Source: Seriola aureovittata (taxonomy: Eukaryota; Chordata; Actinopteri; Carangiformes; Carangidae). From it: a stretch of DNA of 64,000 nucleotides. The stretch covers positions 21,579,001 through 21,643,000 of the forward strand of contig NC_079376.1 in the NCBI RefSeq assembly GCF_021018895.1, given 5' to 3'. Shown one piece after another: positions 1 to 10,278 of the stretch. Below the pieces are notes generated by a model. That model had not been told where the DNA came from. It saw nothing but the letters and a program-made list of their open reading frames with translations, and searched no databases. Both the position numbers and the translations under genes were made by a program. Numbering within the stretch: the stretch's first letter is position 1; each line of letters starts with the position of its first letter.

Positions 1-3000
1 GATGCATGAAAAACAAAAGTTAATGTCAGACTGTTTCTGCTGCCAAAGCAGAGAGGAGGTCATGAGATGAGGTCAATCCGACAAAAATATTCATTTATAA
101 TCATGGGAAATACTTAACAATGTGCGGGTTATTTTTCTCATAAAAGACATCAGAGAGTTTAGTTTTTATTTCCAGTTATTATTACAGAGGTTCCTCGAGT
201 TATTCTGAGCTGCAGTGATGAATAAGGGGGTAAAAGAATCGACACTGTCGGAGTAATAAATCTGTGTTCAGTTTAAATGAAGCTATAATAGTTATTGTGT
301 AATTGTTTAATGTGATAAACTCTCCCTCCGTTTGAAAACCAGAGTGGACCCTCGGGAAGCCGCAAACAGCTGAACAATTCATCTATTTAATAAAAAGGTC
401 TGCTGCTAAATGAACTTAATTATAAACTTTTTTGTTCCCGTCGGGATCCTGTAGGAATGATGACTCAAGTTTTTCCGGTGATCTGATTGGTCAGTAGCTT
501 GGCTGTTGACAGGTTTTGATCTGATCCTCTGACGTTAACCTGCTCTGGAGCAGGTTAGGAGTTCAGCACAAGTTACCATAGTGATTTACCTTGGTAACAA
601 GTGAACCACTACCTTAACCCTGGAAACCTAGTTACTTCGCTAACCTTAAATCCCGCTTCGTAGTACAGGCCTCTGGTGATGTTTGGTGAAAACTTCAAGC
701 ACACTACCGTGGACGGGATAAACTTGAGCCAACACTGTGAGTTTTCACCAGTGCGTTAGCTCTGTAACAGCAGCCACACAAACAGGAACAGAAGATGGCG
801 TAGCCTTCCCCAGGGCTCCACTCTGTACAACACACACATAAACAAACTCTGAGTTTAGAAGCTGTATTTGACTCCGAGTTATAACTTAGATGTGTTTTGT
901 AAATAAATTGACACCCACTGATCTGGAGTTTTGTCAACCGCATGCCTGGAAGATATGACTGTTTGCTGTTTGTTTTCTGTCCGTGGAGATATTTCTTCTG
1001 TTGTTGGAGCTGACTCTGAAAAAGTGGTGATTTGCGGACAAAAGAACGCTTTCAGATCTGCTATGAACAGATGAATTAATGCATGAATCAGCCTTTGGAG
1101 AATTCTGCAGAGAGCAAATGTGATTAACATTTCATTTAATCTACATTTTAAACACCTACATTTGAGTGTACGGCGCAGGTCACAATTTCAAATGCAGGCT
1201 GTCAAAGGCATCACTCTTTTCATATTTCAGTGCAGAGCAAAAGCTGATTTTTTTTTTTAGAAGTTCCATCAGCTGAGGTGACAGATGGTTAAACATCTCT
1301 TGGTTTTCCACCAAAAAGCTTAGTGTCTTGCGATTCCATTCCCCAAAATCTGTTGATTAAAATATCAAACTGGTTCACAGCTGCTCTGGCTTCAATTCAT
1401 GCCTCTCGTGTTGGGCTTTCAGGTGGATCAACAGCATTTCACACAGTGGACAGACTACAGCAGAATCTGAGATGTCAGATAATCCCACTGCAGAGACGGA
1501 CTATACTACAGACAACAGGCCTCATTTCTCGGTTCGGATCTGTGTACCAGTGGCCAAGAGAAGGACTGGCAAGCGCCGATGGCTTGAGCAGCCAAAAGAC
1601 TCCCCATGCGACCCCGTACTTGAGACTGACAGCTGCTGCCAAACCCAGGGGTTTCATCAGGTAGAGACGAATCACAGACTTTCAGATACAGCATTTCCTG
1701 GCAGCAGAGCCCTCCTTTGTGCGAGAACCAAACAAACATTTTCCAATGACAACCAACCATGCAATTTTAATATAACAATATAACAATCATGCTAATTTAA
1801 AGATGGTTTTGCTGAAATCCCACCAACGTGTTGAGTTTACTACAAGAGGAGAAAAATACACTGGACCTCATTTACTGCTGATGTAGTGCTCACTCTTTCC
1901 CTTTGTGTGGTGTTTGTGTGTCTGCTTCATGTTGCTCCGAGGTCCATGAAGAACGACAGGTCAAACGTGTGGAAATGATAATGAACCTGAACTTCAACAA
2001 CAACAATAAAAATGTATCTTTAACTGAGAACCGCGCACACAGTAAGGTGCGGACCAGCGTGAGCTTCAATGCAGGTGCATAAGAATGCTGGTGTCCCACC
2101 CATTGTTTTGGTGACCATTGCTTATGAGCCAATTAAGAGGCAAAAGTCAATGGAAACTTCTTCTTCTTCACTACACCGGCCTTTACAAACCAAACATTCC
2201 AGCTATCTTGTTTCTGGTGTCCGTATAGTCGACCATATGTCTTTCAGCTTCATTTTCCTTACACTCAAATATCTTCCATGTCTTAATATTTATGGATAAC
2301 ACAAATTAATTCAAAGATGATCTATGATTGATCCAAACACATCCACCCTTTGACTAAACGTTGTGTTTTAATTTCAATCTATCAGACATGATCATCTGAG
2401 GTAAGCATCTCTCTTACTGTAGTGTTTTCTCTACTGCAACTTAGGACAGCACTTCCTATAGAGTGACATCTATGTACACACACTGGTCCATACTAATAAA
2501 AGCCTGCAGAGAATTTCTCGGCCTGGGGAGTAAGAACACCTGTGGCTTCTCTTGTCTTCAATGACAAGTTCACACAGCAGAAAAAAAAAAGACTGCCACC
2601 GGAAGGACTGGTAGGAGCAGTGATTTTATATACAGTACATCGCCCTGGATGACGAGGATGCAGATACTGTAACGTCACAGCAGGCTCAGCTGTCAGGAGA
2701 ATGTCCTGTTCCTTCTGCATCTATGCAGCCACAGTCTATGGCCAGCACCACACTAATGAACGGGATGCAAAGCAGAAGCCCAGAAGTTCTTTACAAGTAA
2801 TGGCAACTTTACAGCTGCATGAAAAATGTCCAAGAACCGCATGTCTGGCAGCATCAGTGAGGTCCAGGTGGTTAAATAAAGGCTAAATACGGTATATCAG
2901 CACAGTCAGTTATACATGAGACATAGATACATAGAGACATACATGCATAGAGATAGCCACTGTAATGACTGCAGCTCCGCAGCCCATTATCTGAGAAACT

Positions 3001-3319
3001 ATGTCCACTGTTTTTCCTATCCTTAGCAAAGGGTTTGAGTTTCCTTATCCCAATTATACCCTAAGCTTTACCAAGTACTGTAGTTCCTCAACATCAACAA
3101 CACTGCAACCACAGTTTATTAACCATAAACACATGTTTCCCCTCTCTTACCATAACCCAACCATCGCTGCCATGTGCAGATATAATAGAAAGTGAGAATA
3201 TAAAAAAACAAACACTGGGATTGGGATTGTAAATTAAAGTTGTCCATGAACATTTAAGCTAATGGTGCAAAGGTCAGCAAGCAACTACTAGATGAGTACA
3301 CAATATACAGTTTGTTTGT

Positions 3320-3320
<1 letters not shown>
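1..3320. other. Stretch without a recognisable gene
   Basis: No reading frame here resembles a known protein or has convincing exon structure. The overlapping open frames near 1.32-1.78 kb run on both strands and look like chance. The 430-700 part, around the hairpin at 536-557, has the feel of a fish interspersed repeat ('CTGATTGGTCAGTAG' followed by paired arms), but I could not bound it. A low-complexity ATACAT/AGAGA patch lies near 2915-2960. Confidence 0.6.
536..557. repeat. Perfect 10-bp inverted repeat (hairpin)
   Basis: TAACCTGCTC and GAGCAGGTTA form two perfect 10-bp arms separated by TG. The surrounding 430-700 sequence resembles a degenerate fish MITE, so the hairpin may be part of a transposon relic. 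It is not a terminator or a known RNA. Confidence 0.6.
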
Positions 3321-3377
<57 letters not shown>

Positions 3378-3388
3378 AAGAGAGAGAG
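3321..3388. repeat. (GA)n microsatellite
   Basis: About 68 bp of nearly pure GA dinucleotide with two small interruptions (AGAGGGAG and AGAAAG). It lies directly beside the left edge of the 3403-3963 repeat. The Leu/Ser-rich open frame read antisense through it is an artefact of the repeat. Confidence 0.97.
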
Positions 3389-3402
3389 CAGGGTAAAATA
3401 AA

Positions 3403-3963
3403 CAATAGTTTTATAGCTATTAAATATTTCAGAGTGAATAATCTCCAGTAAATGTAGTACTTAGTCTTTACACCATGGTCTCTTGCTGCACTGAAGCTGT
3501 AGTGATGTTGCTTTGGATAAAAGCATCTATTGAATGAGTAAATGTAAATGTTGATGTATAAACAATACAAAATGATGTCAAAAATTTGAGTCCTTTCAAG
3601 TGAATCTACTATATATGTAAATATGCCAAAATCTCTAGGAGTGTTTAAACTCATCACTTTCATTTCAGAACATAAGAGCAAATGTAATTACATAATGAGT
3701 CACAAATCTCAGAAAGCATTTCAGCTTGTGGCGGCTGCATTAACTGGGCATGCTGTGAAAGCTCGCGACGAGCACTGTTTCTTTTTGTTTTGACTTCACT
3801 TAAAAATGAAGCGAGATTCCTGACAGCACTGTTTGTTGTCGACTCATTGCAAGTTGGGAAATAAGTTGTCATTCTAGCTGTGTGGATAGAAAATGAATAT
3901 CATAGCTGAAGGCAAAGGACTTCAAATCAAATATGACATTGCGCCAAAAACTAGAAAGTGTCA
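3403..3963 (+). repeat. Interspersed or duplicated repeat, copy A
   Basis: This segment aligns collinearly with 8679-9073. Shared blocks include 'TTAAATATTTCAG', 'AACAATACAAAAT', 'GCATTTCAGCTTGTGGC' and 'CTAGAAAGTGTC'. The two are in direct orientation about 5.3 kb apart. Copy A has about 100 bp at 3457-3552 that copy B lacks, and a short extra stretch near 3908-3945. It could be an old transposon family or a local duplication. I see no terminal inverted repeat or target-site duplication that would decide. Confidence 0.75.
3457..3552 (+). mobile_element. Short retroposon-tail insertion in copy A
   Basis: The insertion ends with 'TTTGGATAAAAGCATCT' followed by a TAAATGTAAATG tail. This is a motif I recognise from the 3' tails of fish SINE/LINE-derived repeats. 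It interrupts copy A where the homologous repeat at 8679-9073 reads straight through (CAGTTTAGATGTACAAAC). AATGTA and GATGTA flank it and could be a decayed target duplication. The insert is 5'-truncated, so the family cannot be named firmly. Confidence 0.5.
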
Positions 3964-5162
3964 GTAGAAAGTTAAGCACTGAGTCCTCAGCTAAAAGTTG
4001 TGCTGTTTTTCCTCCTATTTCCAGTTATGTTTCTTTCAAAGTCTCGTATTAGCTTCAGATATGGATTTATCAGACATTTTTTTCTTTCAGAATAACCAGG
4101 CGCAGAGCAACATAGAAATGTAAACATACTGCAGTTGTTTTTTTAAAGAAAATATACCATCCAGTTTGTTTAGTTATGTTGACTGACTGGAAAAAGACCT
4201 GTGGAGGCATCAAATAGCTCAATATGGAGCAGTAACACATCTGACCAGTGTAATCTGTGAGGTTTCTGGTGAAATTGACCACAACTATGAGCCCACAACA
4301 GCCGCATAACTAATTCATAACACATGAAAAAAACTTATAAAAGTCAACAACAAAGATTTACTTGGCTTAGCTTTTATTCAACTCAAACCATGCTACTAAC
4401 ATTTCTGACTTCTTAGAGGTCAAGGGTCACCAAAGCATCATAACCAATGAATAACACAGGCACCAATGTTTAGTAAACTCTATAGCCTCATTTCCCTTTG
4501 ATCATCAGTCTGTTTGAGTTGCTGTAACATCTTGCAAAGAGGAATTATAACCAAACGTGATAGTTAATTTTATTTCACAAGCAACCGCGCTATTAATATG
4601 ATGAGTGACAGTGAGGTTGGTGTGTAAGCCTCACTGACAGTGAGCAGGATGCCGGCGCTTTGCAGAGACTGATAAGGTTAAATGAGTTGAGAGGCAGTTT
4701 GTATAGGTGTTAAGGACACAGCTGACAGGGAATTTAAATCTGGTTATAAACACTATGTTTATCTATCATTTACTGTGGACCACTGAAAGTTAAAGGTTGG
4801 AACAAGGTTAAAAAAAGTACGAGTCATTTTCCATCTAACCACTCAGAACTCAGTGGTGAATGAAGCGAAGTGCACTTACCACAGTCCTGGCCCAGTCAGT
4901 CTGATGGAGTCTTTAACACCTCACCTCTAGTTCTCCTTCTGTAAATGCACGCTGCTTTCACTCTGAGGCCTCTTCAAGTTTAATTAGTTAAGTTGATTCT
5001 AAACACAGTGATAACAAAGACATGCTTTAGTGAGTGCATGTGTGGACTGACAAAGGTGAACGTGAATGATGGGTGTATTGATTTTACATCAACAAAAGAG
5101 TGTCTGAGCATCTTTAAGTCTGTATTAGAGGAGCGAGAGTAAGTGTTTGATAAAATGTAAGC
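3964..5162. other. Stretch without a recognisable gene
   Basis: No coding, RNA-gene or transposon signature was recognised in these 1.2 kb. Confidence 0.6.
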
Positions 5163-5190
5163 ATGTGTATGTGTGTGTGTGTGTATGTGT

Positions 5191-5263
<73 letters not shown>

Positions 5264-5265
5264 TG
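5163..5265. repeat. (TG)n microsatellite
   Basis: About 103 bp of TG dinucleotide with a few TATG interruptions in the first third and an uninterrupted run of roughly 75 bp after that. Alternating purine-pyrimidine DNA of this length can adopt Z-DNA. The His-Thr and Val-Cys open frames through it are artefacts. Confidence 0.98.
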
Positions 5266-6098
5266 TAAAGTAGAGGATGCCTCCCTTCTCGCTCCTGCTA
5301 GGGACAATCACACTAACAATCACAGTTACAGAGTGAGACCTGACCTCCAGGTGAGTGGCAACTTAATTGCCACCTGGATTTAGAGGCGTATCACTTAGCG
5401 TGGACCTCTAAAGAAAGCTGGAAGCGTCTGAATCAGTATTAGACAAACTGGGGGTTAAAACCGGCAAGATAAGCCAGAGGGGCTGCAGGAGGAATTAAAA
5501 AAAAAAAACAAAAAAAAAAACACAAAACACTTTTGCTACAAGAAATCATCAAATATCAGCTTTTGCTTTTTTTTGCTGTGAAGCACTGAAGCCTCCAGGT
5601 CTGTGATAATTAATCAAATGAAACATACTTAAGAGAGTGAATCACTGCTCACCACTCGTGGGCATATTCAGCCTGTCATGTGAGGTCATGAGCGGAGACT
5701 GCTTCATTATGAGGAGTCAAAAAGGCAGAGAACCACTGCTAAATAACACATAAAAAGACACTGCTCATCTGGCAGCGGCGCAGAAATTAATTCTGCTGCA
5801 GGACGTTATGGCTCCATTGTTACGTATGAACCGTATAACCTCACTTTTTTGATTATTTTCATTTTTATAGAGAGCTGGAGTTGTAGCTCAGAGTTTATGC
5901 TTCTCTGTGATTTATGAACATACTCTGATCTCTTGTGCTTTTGAAACAAAATCCCAGGTAAGAAGTAGAAGAATAGAAAAAGAGTTTTTCCTGGGTGATA
6001 CATGTGTTTCTCCTGACAGCATGTACCAGGGGTCCTCAAGTACATTTGTCCATAGACCAGAATTTTGTGTCTATGGACAAATTAAATTAATTGTATCA
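5266..6098. other. Stretch without a recognisable gene
   Basis: It holds two short A-tracts near 5499-5526 and otherwise nothing I could classify. Confidence 0.6.
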
Positions 6099-6240
6099 TT
6101 AAAGGTCACATACTTTACACTTTCCCTGTTTATTTGAAGCATTGATCCATTAGAAGATATATTTGTGGTTTTTAGAACCAAAAACCATCTCAATGTAGTT
6201 TTACATCTCCTCTCTCAGGCTTCTCTCTGGAGCTCTAGTT

Positions 6241-6263
6241 ACAACAACAACAACAACAACAAC
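6241..6263. repeat. (ACA)n microsatellite
   Basis: Seven to eight ACA/CAA units inside the TTAA MITE, just left of its internal hairpin. Confidence 0.95.
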
Positions 6264-6268
6264 TTCTG

Positions 6269-6314
6269 AGCCAATCAGAAGAGAGGAGGCTCTGAGCCTC
6301 TCTTCTGATTGGCT
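6269..6314. repeat. Long hairpin with paired CCAAT boxes
   Basis: AGCCAATCAGAAGA and TCTTCTGATTGGCT form perfect outer arms, and GAGGCTC-T-GAGCCTC forms the inner stem. A 3-nt bulge (GAG) on the left gives 21 paired bases in all. The outer arm is a consensus CCAAT box (AGCCAATCAG), so the hairpin presents two NF-Y-type sites in opposite orientation. It is internal to the TTAA MITE. Confidence 0.85.
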
Positions 6315-6637
6315 TACTGTTTTCTGAGCGATCAAATAAACATATAGCAGATTTCAGGTAAGCACTCAGAGAGACCAAATCCTGCAAGGTGGGATGGTGT
6401 GTCCAAGTGGGCGGAGCTTGGGGGCATGTCTGGGAGCGGTTGATGTGACATCACAAAGTTACAGAAGTCCTGACAGCTTATATTACTTTCAAAGCATTAA
6501 TATAGAACCTAGACCTGCATTATAAACAAAAAATACCATTGTACTATATGGGACCTTTAAAACAGGTAACTGGTTTTAATGTTGTGGTGCCACTGGTGTT
6601 TATATGGTTGGTGAAATAAGAGAACAACTATACAGCA

Positions 6638-7024
6638 CAAGGTTGCCACACTTAAACATACAATTCAAGACTTTTCAAAGACTTTCCAGGCCCATTTCCT
6701 ACATATTCAAGGACCCAACACGGCATAGTGTGACATATGGATCAAGGTTAATTGCTGTTACAACACTGAGGATTGAAGGAAAGAATAACATTGAATGAAA
6801 GGATGAGAACTATGACACTTTACTGAAGCTAAAAAGAAACAGACTTGAATGTGTGAACACTTCTCAATTGTGCTGAGTCACAGTGATGACAGACTATGTG
6901 CACACATGCAGACAGCAACACTTTGCCTATTTACTAACATTAAGCCAAAAAACTTTCAAGGCCTTGATTTTTTTTTCTCAAATTCACAAACTTTCAAGGC
7001 TATTAAAGACCTGTGGGAACCCTG
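6638..7024. mobile_element. hAT-like non-autonomous element
   Basis: The termini are inverted repeats. The left end is CAAGGTTGCCACAC, and the right end read on the opposite strand is CAGGGTTCCCACAG, so 11 of 14 positions match. The 'CAGGGTT..CACA' end followed by 'TTCAAG' runs is typical of a common fish hAT MITE. ACAGC occurs just outside or overlapping both ends, but an exact 8-bp duplication cannot be fixed. No transposase is present. The right end abuts an acidic broken reading frame on the minus strand. Confidence 0.6.
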
Positions 7025-7394
7025 ACAGCTCTATCTCTGTGTTTGCTGTCAATCTCAGCTGTTGTCTCTGCCCTGGCTGGCTCTCCCCCAGCAGCATGTT
7101 GGCTGCCGTCCTCCTCCTCCTCCTCCTCCTCCTCCTCTCCTACATCTCTCTCTTCATTAGCTACAGCTGTCCCTTCCTGACCCCGTCTTGATGCTTCACC
7201 TGCCACAGCAGCATTAGCTGGAGCCTGAACATATTCAAAACAAATTAATTGGAAAGCTAATCTCACTGGTCAGACCGTTCAGCTTTCCCCATGTGTGGTT
7301 TCTTAAGTTTCTGGGTACTCTGTTTTGCTGATACCTCTGGTCCAGGCTGTCTTTCTGCCTCCTCAAGACTTTGAAAATATTTTTCAATGTTCAT
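7025..7394 (-). pseudogene. Broken acidic reading frame, possible transposase N-terminus relic
   Basis: On the minus strand an ATG at 7394 opens a 43-codon frame (begins MNIEKYFQSLEEAERQP) that stops at 7263. About 35 bp later a second frame continues with APANAAVAGEASRRGQE, a run of nine or so Glu encoded by the CCT repeat, then a Glu/Ala/Arg-rich stretch. This second frame ends where the hAT-like element starts. The spacing is too short for an intron, so the two pieces would need a frameshift. Charged N-termini beginning like this occur in fish hAT/ZMYM-type proteins, but I recognise no domain. It could equally be chance coding in a purine-rich strand. Confidence 0.25.
7108..7137. repeat. 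(CCT)n microsatellite
   Basis: About 30 bp of CTC/CCT trinucleotide. Read on the minus strand it encodes the poly-Glu run of the broken frame. Confidence 0.95.
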
Positions 7395-7889
7395 GTGGAT
7401 TGAGGGAGCAAACATTCAGCTTCAGAGCTATAGAATGAATATTAATGTTATCTACTTGCACTTGAATATTGACAAGTAGCCATGCTAGGAAAAGCCAACA
7501 ATAACCCTTCCTCTCGCATGATCATGTTTTGATTCAACTCGTGCACAGAGAGGAGGGGCTGTTCACAGGCGGCTCTGTTGTCAATGTGTTTGCATGAGAG
7601 AGAGTGAGAGCGGGTAAGGAGGGGCTGAGTGAATGAGCCCTCTACGATGAACTAATATGTTACCCATTTTAAATAATAAAAAATTCATCAATATATGGGA
7701 AACGCTGTCAGTAAGAAAAAAAAAAGCTGGACATTCTAAATACCAGAACACATTTTTTTTCCTCCTCACATTTTCCCTATTCAATAATACTCTCTGGTTT
7801 GGATGACGCCTGCAGGCTGCCAGTTGAAAAGTATACTTTCTCATTTTTTTAGCCATGCTAGCGGTGAGGCTTTAGGGACGGCAGAGTCA
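7395..7889. other. Stretch without a recognisable gene
   Basis: Nothing classifiable apart from short A/T tracts near 7710-7765. Confidence 0.55.
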
Positions 7890-8530
7890 GTTTGCTCCAG
7901 GCTATCTCAACAGCTATTGGATTAATTGCCATGAAGCAGTAGACATTCATAGTCCCCAGAGGGAGAAGCCTGCATACTTTGGTGACTGGCTATACCCTCA
8001 CTTTTAATCTAGCACTACCGATGAGGGTTGACATTTCTGTCTCGACAGAAATCAGATGAATTGCCATGACATTTGGTACAAACATTCATGGTGCCCAGAA
8101 GATGATTCTTAATGATCTCAATAATCACCTGACATTTCATGCCAGATAGGAAAATGAAACTTGCCCAACATATGGCTTGGTCCTTGGCCCAAGTCTGGCC
8201 CGTATACTTCCACATGTGGGCAGCGTGTGGCTGTTATCCTGCAGTATGCTAACTGACAGATTTTCTGTGTGTTCACCAGAATTGGTGCAGATGCGGAAGT
8301 AGCATCTGACAAAGATGATGGATATGGGCGAGATTCGGGCCGAGGAACCGGGTGTTTGCTATCTGGGATGTAGCTCTATCGCTAGATCAATATTTTCACT
8401 TATCCAGTAAAATATCTTTACGTTTGCACCATGGATTGGCACATGTTTTGGTACAAATATTCATGGTTCTCAGTGGATAAATACTAATTACTCTGACTTG
8501 TCCTGCATCACCAACCTGTCTAATATCATC
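7890..8530. repeat. High-copy fish repeat built of about 80-bp diverged units
   Basis: Units centred on 'GCCATG..TTTGGTACA..ATTCATGGT..CCCAG' recur near 7930, 8070 and 8440. I recognise this as an abundant teleost repeat made of diverged tandem units of roughly 80 bp. Several units are lost or decayed. A separate element at 8142-8366 interrupts the array between the second and third recognisable unit. Confidence 0.6.
8142..8366. mobile_element. Small insertion with 8-bp inverted ends
   Basis: CCAGATAG at 8142-8149 and CTATCTGG at 8359-8366 are perfect 8-bp inverted ends around 225 bp. The interior ('GGCCCAAGTCTGGCCCGTAT') resembles a fish MITE rich in TGGCCC. No clear target duplication was found, so the boundaries are provisional. 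Confidence 0.4.
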
Positions 8531-8678
8531 AAGTTAAGGCACTGCCATAAGTCTCAGCTGTACTTGCTTTCTGCTATTAAGCAAACATACAAATATACTA
8601 ATAGTAACCTAACATACATAGCATACTAACAAAGCTAGCATGCCTGCAGAATCTTAACTCTTGTTGAAATAATGTCAC

Positions 8679-9073
8679 AATAGTTTTATATTAAATATTT
8701 CAGTTCAGAGAGATTTGTCTCCAGTTTAGATGTACAAACAATACAAAATTATGTCAGAAATTTGAATCTTTTCAAGTGAAGCTTATCAGAAAATATATGG
8801 CAAAATCTCTGTGAGTGTTAAAAATCATCACTGTCATTTCAGAGCACAGAAGCAAAAGTAGTAACAGTTATGAATCACAAATCTGGAAAAAGCATTTCAG
8901 CTTGTGGCAGCTGTGTTGACTGGGCGTGTTGTGTTTCGGCTTCACTAAAAAATGCGGCGAGACTCCCGACAGCACTTTTTGCTGGAGAGTCATCGCAAGT
9001 TGTTAAACGAGTTGCCATTGTAGATGTATGGATAGAAAATAAATATCATAGCAATCAAAACTAGAAAGTGTCT
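8679..9073 (+). repeat. Interspersed or duplicated repeat, copy B
   Basis: Second copy of the repeat at 3403-3963, in direct orientation. It is shorter because it lacks the roughly 100-bp insertion and the short block near 3908-3945. It therefore serves as the empty-site reference for that insertion. No function is apparent. Confidence 0.75.
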
Positions 9074-9735
9074 GAATTTGTAACAACTTCCAAAGGTAGG
9101 AAGAACAGCAGGGACATCTCTGACTCACCTGAAGCTACTTCATTATTTTAGAATATTTTTAGAAATAGTAAAACTCATATTCTTATCTTACTTTCCTTTG
9201 CTGGTGGGTGAGGTCCTGACTTAAAGACTACATACAAAGTCTGTGTGAAAGATTATTTTTGTCTCTATTCTTGTTTCTAAAAGTCATTTCACATTTTTCT
9301 GAGGAAAGAAACGTATGAAAAGCAGATTGATGTCACACCATCCTCTTTTATTCCTGTTCCATCAAAACACAGCTCGGTTCTCACTGCTTTGCCACACAGA
9401 AAGGCTTGCTACTGGAAACAATTCAGATCTTGGTCAAAAAAAGTTGAAAACAGTTCCTTTCTTTTTTTTTTTTCTTTTTTTTTAAAAAAAAATCTAAAAC
9501 TGCTTTGAGTGCTGTGAGGCTCATGACTCGTCCTCCTCACTATGTCTGTATGCTGTTATGTGGGAGGAGAACACACACTTCACAGATTTGGAAACGTAGT
9601 TGTATGGTTTTGTTTGTTGTTGTTTTGCATCCTCAAAATAATGTCCGTAAATAAATCTTTTTTTTTTTTATCTGGATCAAATGGATGATGGGATATGCGT
9701 CAAACCCACATGTATAGTTAATTGCTCTTTGTATA
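9074..9735. other. Stretch without a recognisable gene
   Basis: It contains T-rich and A-rich tracts (9460-9491 and 9659-9670) and nothing else recognisable. Confidence 0.55.
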
Positions 9736-10278
9736 CAGTGCATTCAGAAAATATTCAGAACTCTTCAAACTGACATAAGTTTTCAGACACCTTGCCCACG
9801 ACACTTGAAATTTAGCTCAGCTGCCTCCCATTTCTCTTCATCATCTTTGAGATGTTTCTGTGCCTTGATTGGAGACCTCCTGTGGTAAATTCAGCTGATT
9901 GGACATGATTTGTCTGCATATGGTCTCACAGCTGGCAATGCATATCACAGCAAAAACCAAGTCATGAGGAGGAAGGAGCTGCCTGCAGAGCTCAGAGACA
10001 GGATTGTGTCGAGGCTCAGATCTGCAAAAAAAAAAAAAAAGAGAAAAATAAATCTGCTGCGTTGAAGGTTCCCCAGAGCACAGTGGCCTCCATTACTCTT
10101 ACACTGAATAAGTTTGGAACAACCAGGACTCTTCCGAAAGCTGGCTGCTCGGCCAAACTGACCTTGGTAAGAGAGGTGACGAAGATCGCGATGGTCACTC
10201 TGGCTGAGCTCCAGAGATCCACTGTGGATAGGGGAGAAACTTTTCTTGAAGGGGTCTGAACACTGTCTGAATGCACTG
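9736..10278 (+). mobile_element. Tc1-type transposon fossil, internally deleted
   Basis: Perfect 13-bp inverted ends bound it: CAGTGCATTCAGA at 9736 and TCTGAATGCACTG at 10266-10278. A TA target dinucleotide is intact on the left only. The inner sequence (GCTCAGCTGCCTCCCATTTC, ACCACAGG-like blocks) and the coding scrap match a very common fish Tc1 family. A full Tc1 element is about 1.6 kb, so roughly two thirds, including the whole catalytic DDE domain, is missing. An A-tract at 10025-10039 breaks the frame. Confidence 0.85.
10040..10259 (+). pseudogene. Tc1 transposase N-terminal (HTH) fragment
   Basis: One plus-strand frame reads KVPQSTVASITLTLNKFGT followed by TRTLPKAGCSAKLT and VREVTKIAMVTLAELQRS. 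This is the paired-like helix-turn-helix DNA-binding region of Tc1 transposases, where the family usually has GTTRTLPRAGRP and VTLTELQ motifs. The frame stops soon after at GV and no DDE domain follows. It is a dead fragment inside the deleted element. Confidence 0.8.

Larger units (their letters stand above)
6099..6560. mobile_element. TTAA-flanked MITE, family 1 (piggyBac-like)
   Basis: The element is bounded by TTAA on both sides (6099-6102 and 6557-6560). Its imperfect terminal inverted repeats are AGGTCACATACTTTACA on the left and TGTACTATATGGGACCT on the right. TTAA target duplication is the hallmark of piggyBac-superfamily transposons. The interior has no transposase and carries a (CAA)n tract and a long hairpin with paired CCAAT boxes (6269-6314). 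It is therefore a non-autonomous element. The family resembles the many fish repeats that begin TTAAAGGTC; the exact name was not checked. Confidence 0.75.

Noticed and set aside
5114..5383. Open frames of His-Thr or Val-Cys repeats on both strands
   Set aside because: They are translations of the TG microsatellite and carry no protein signal.
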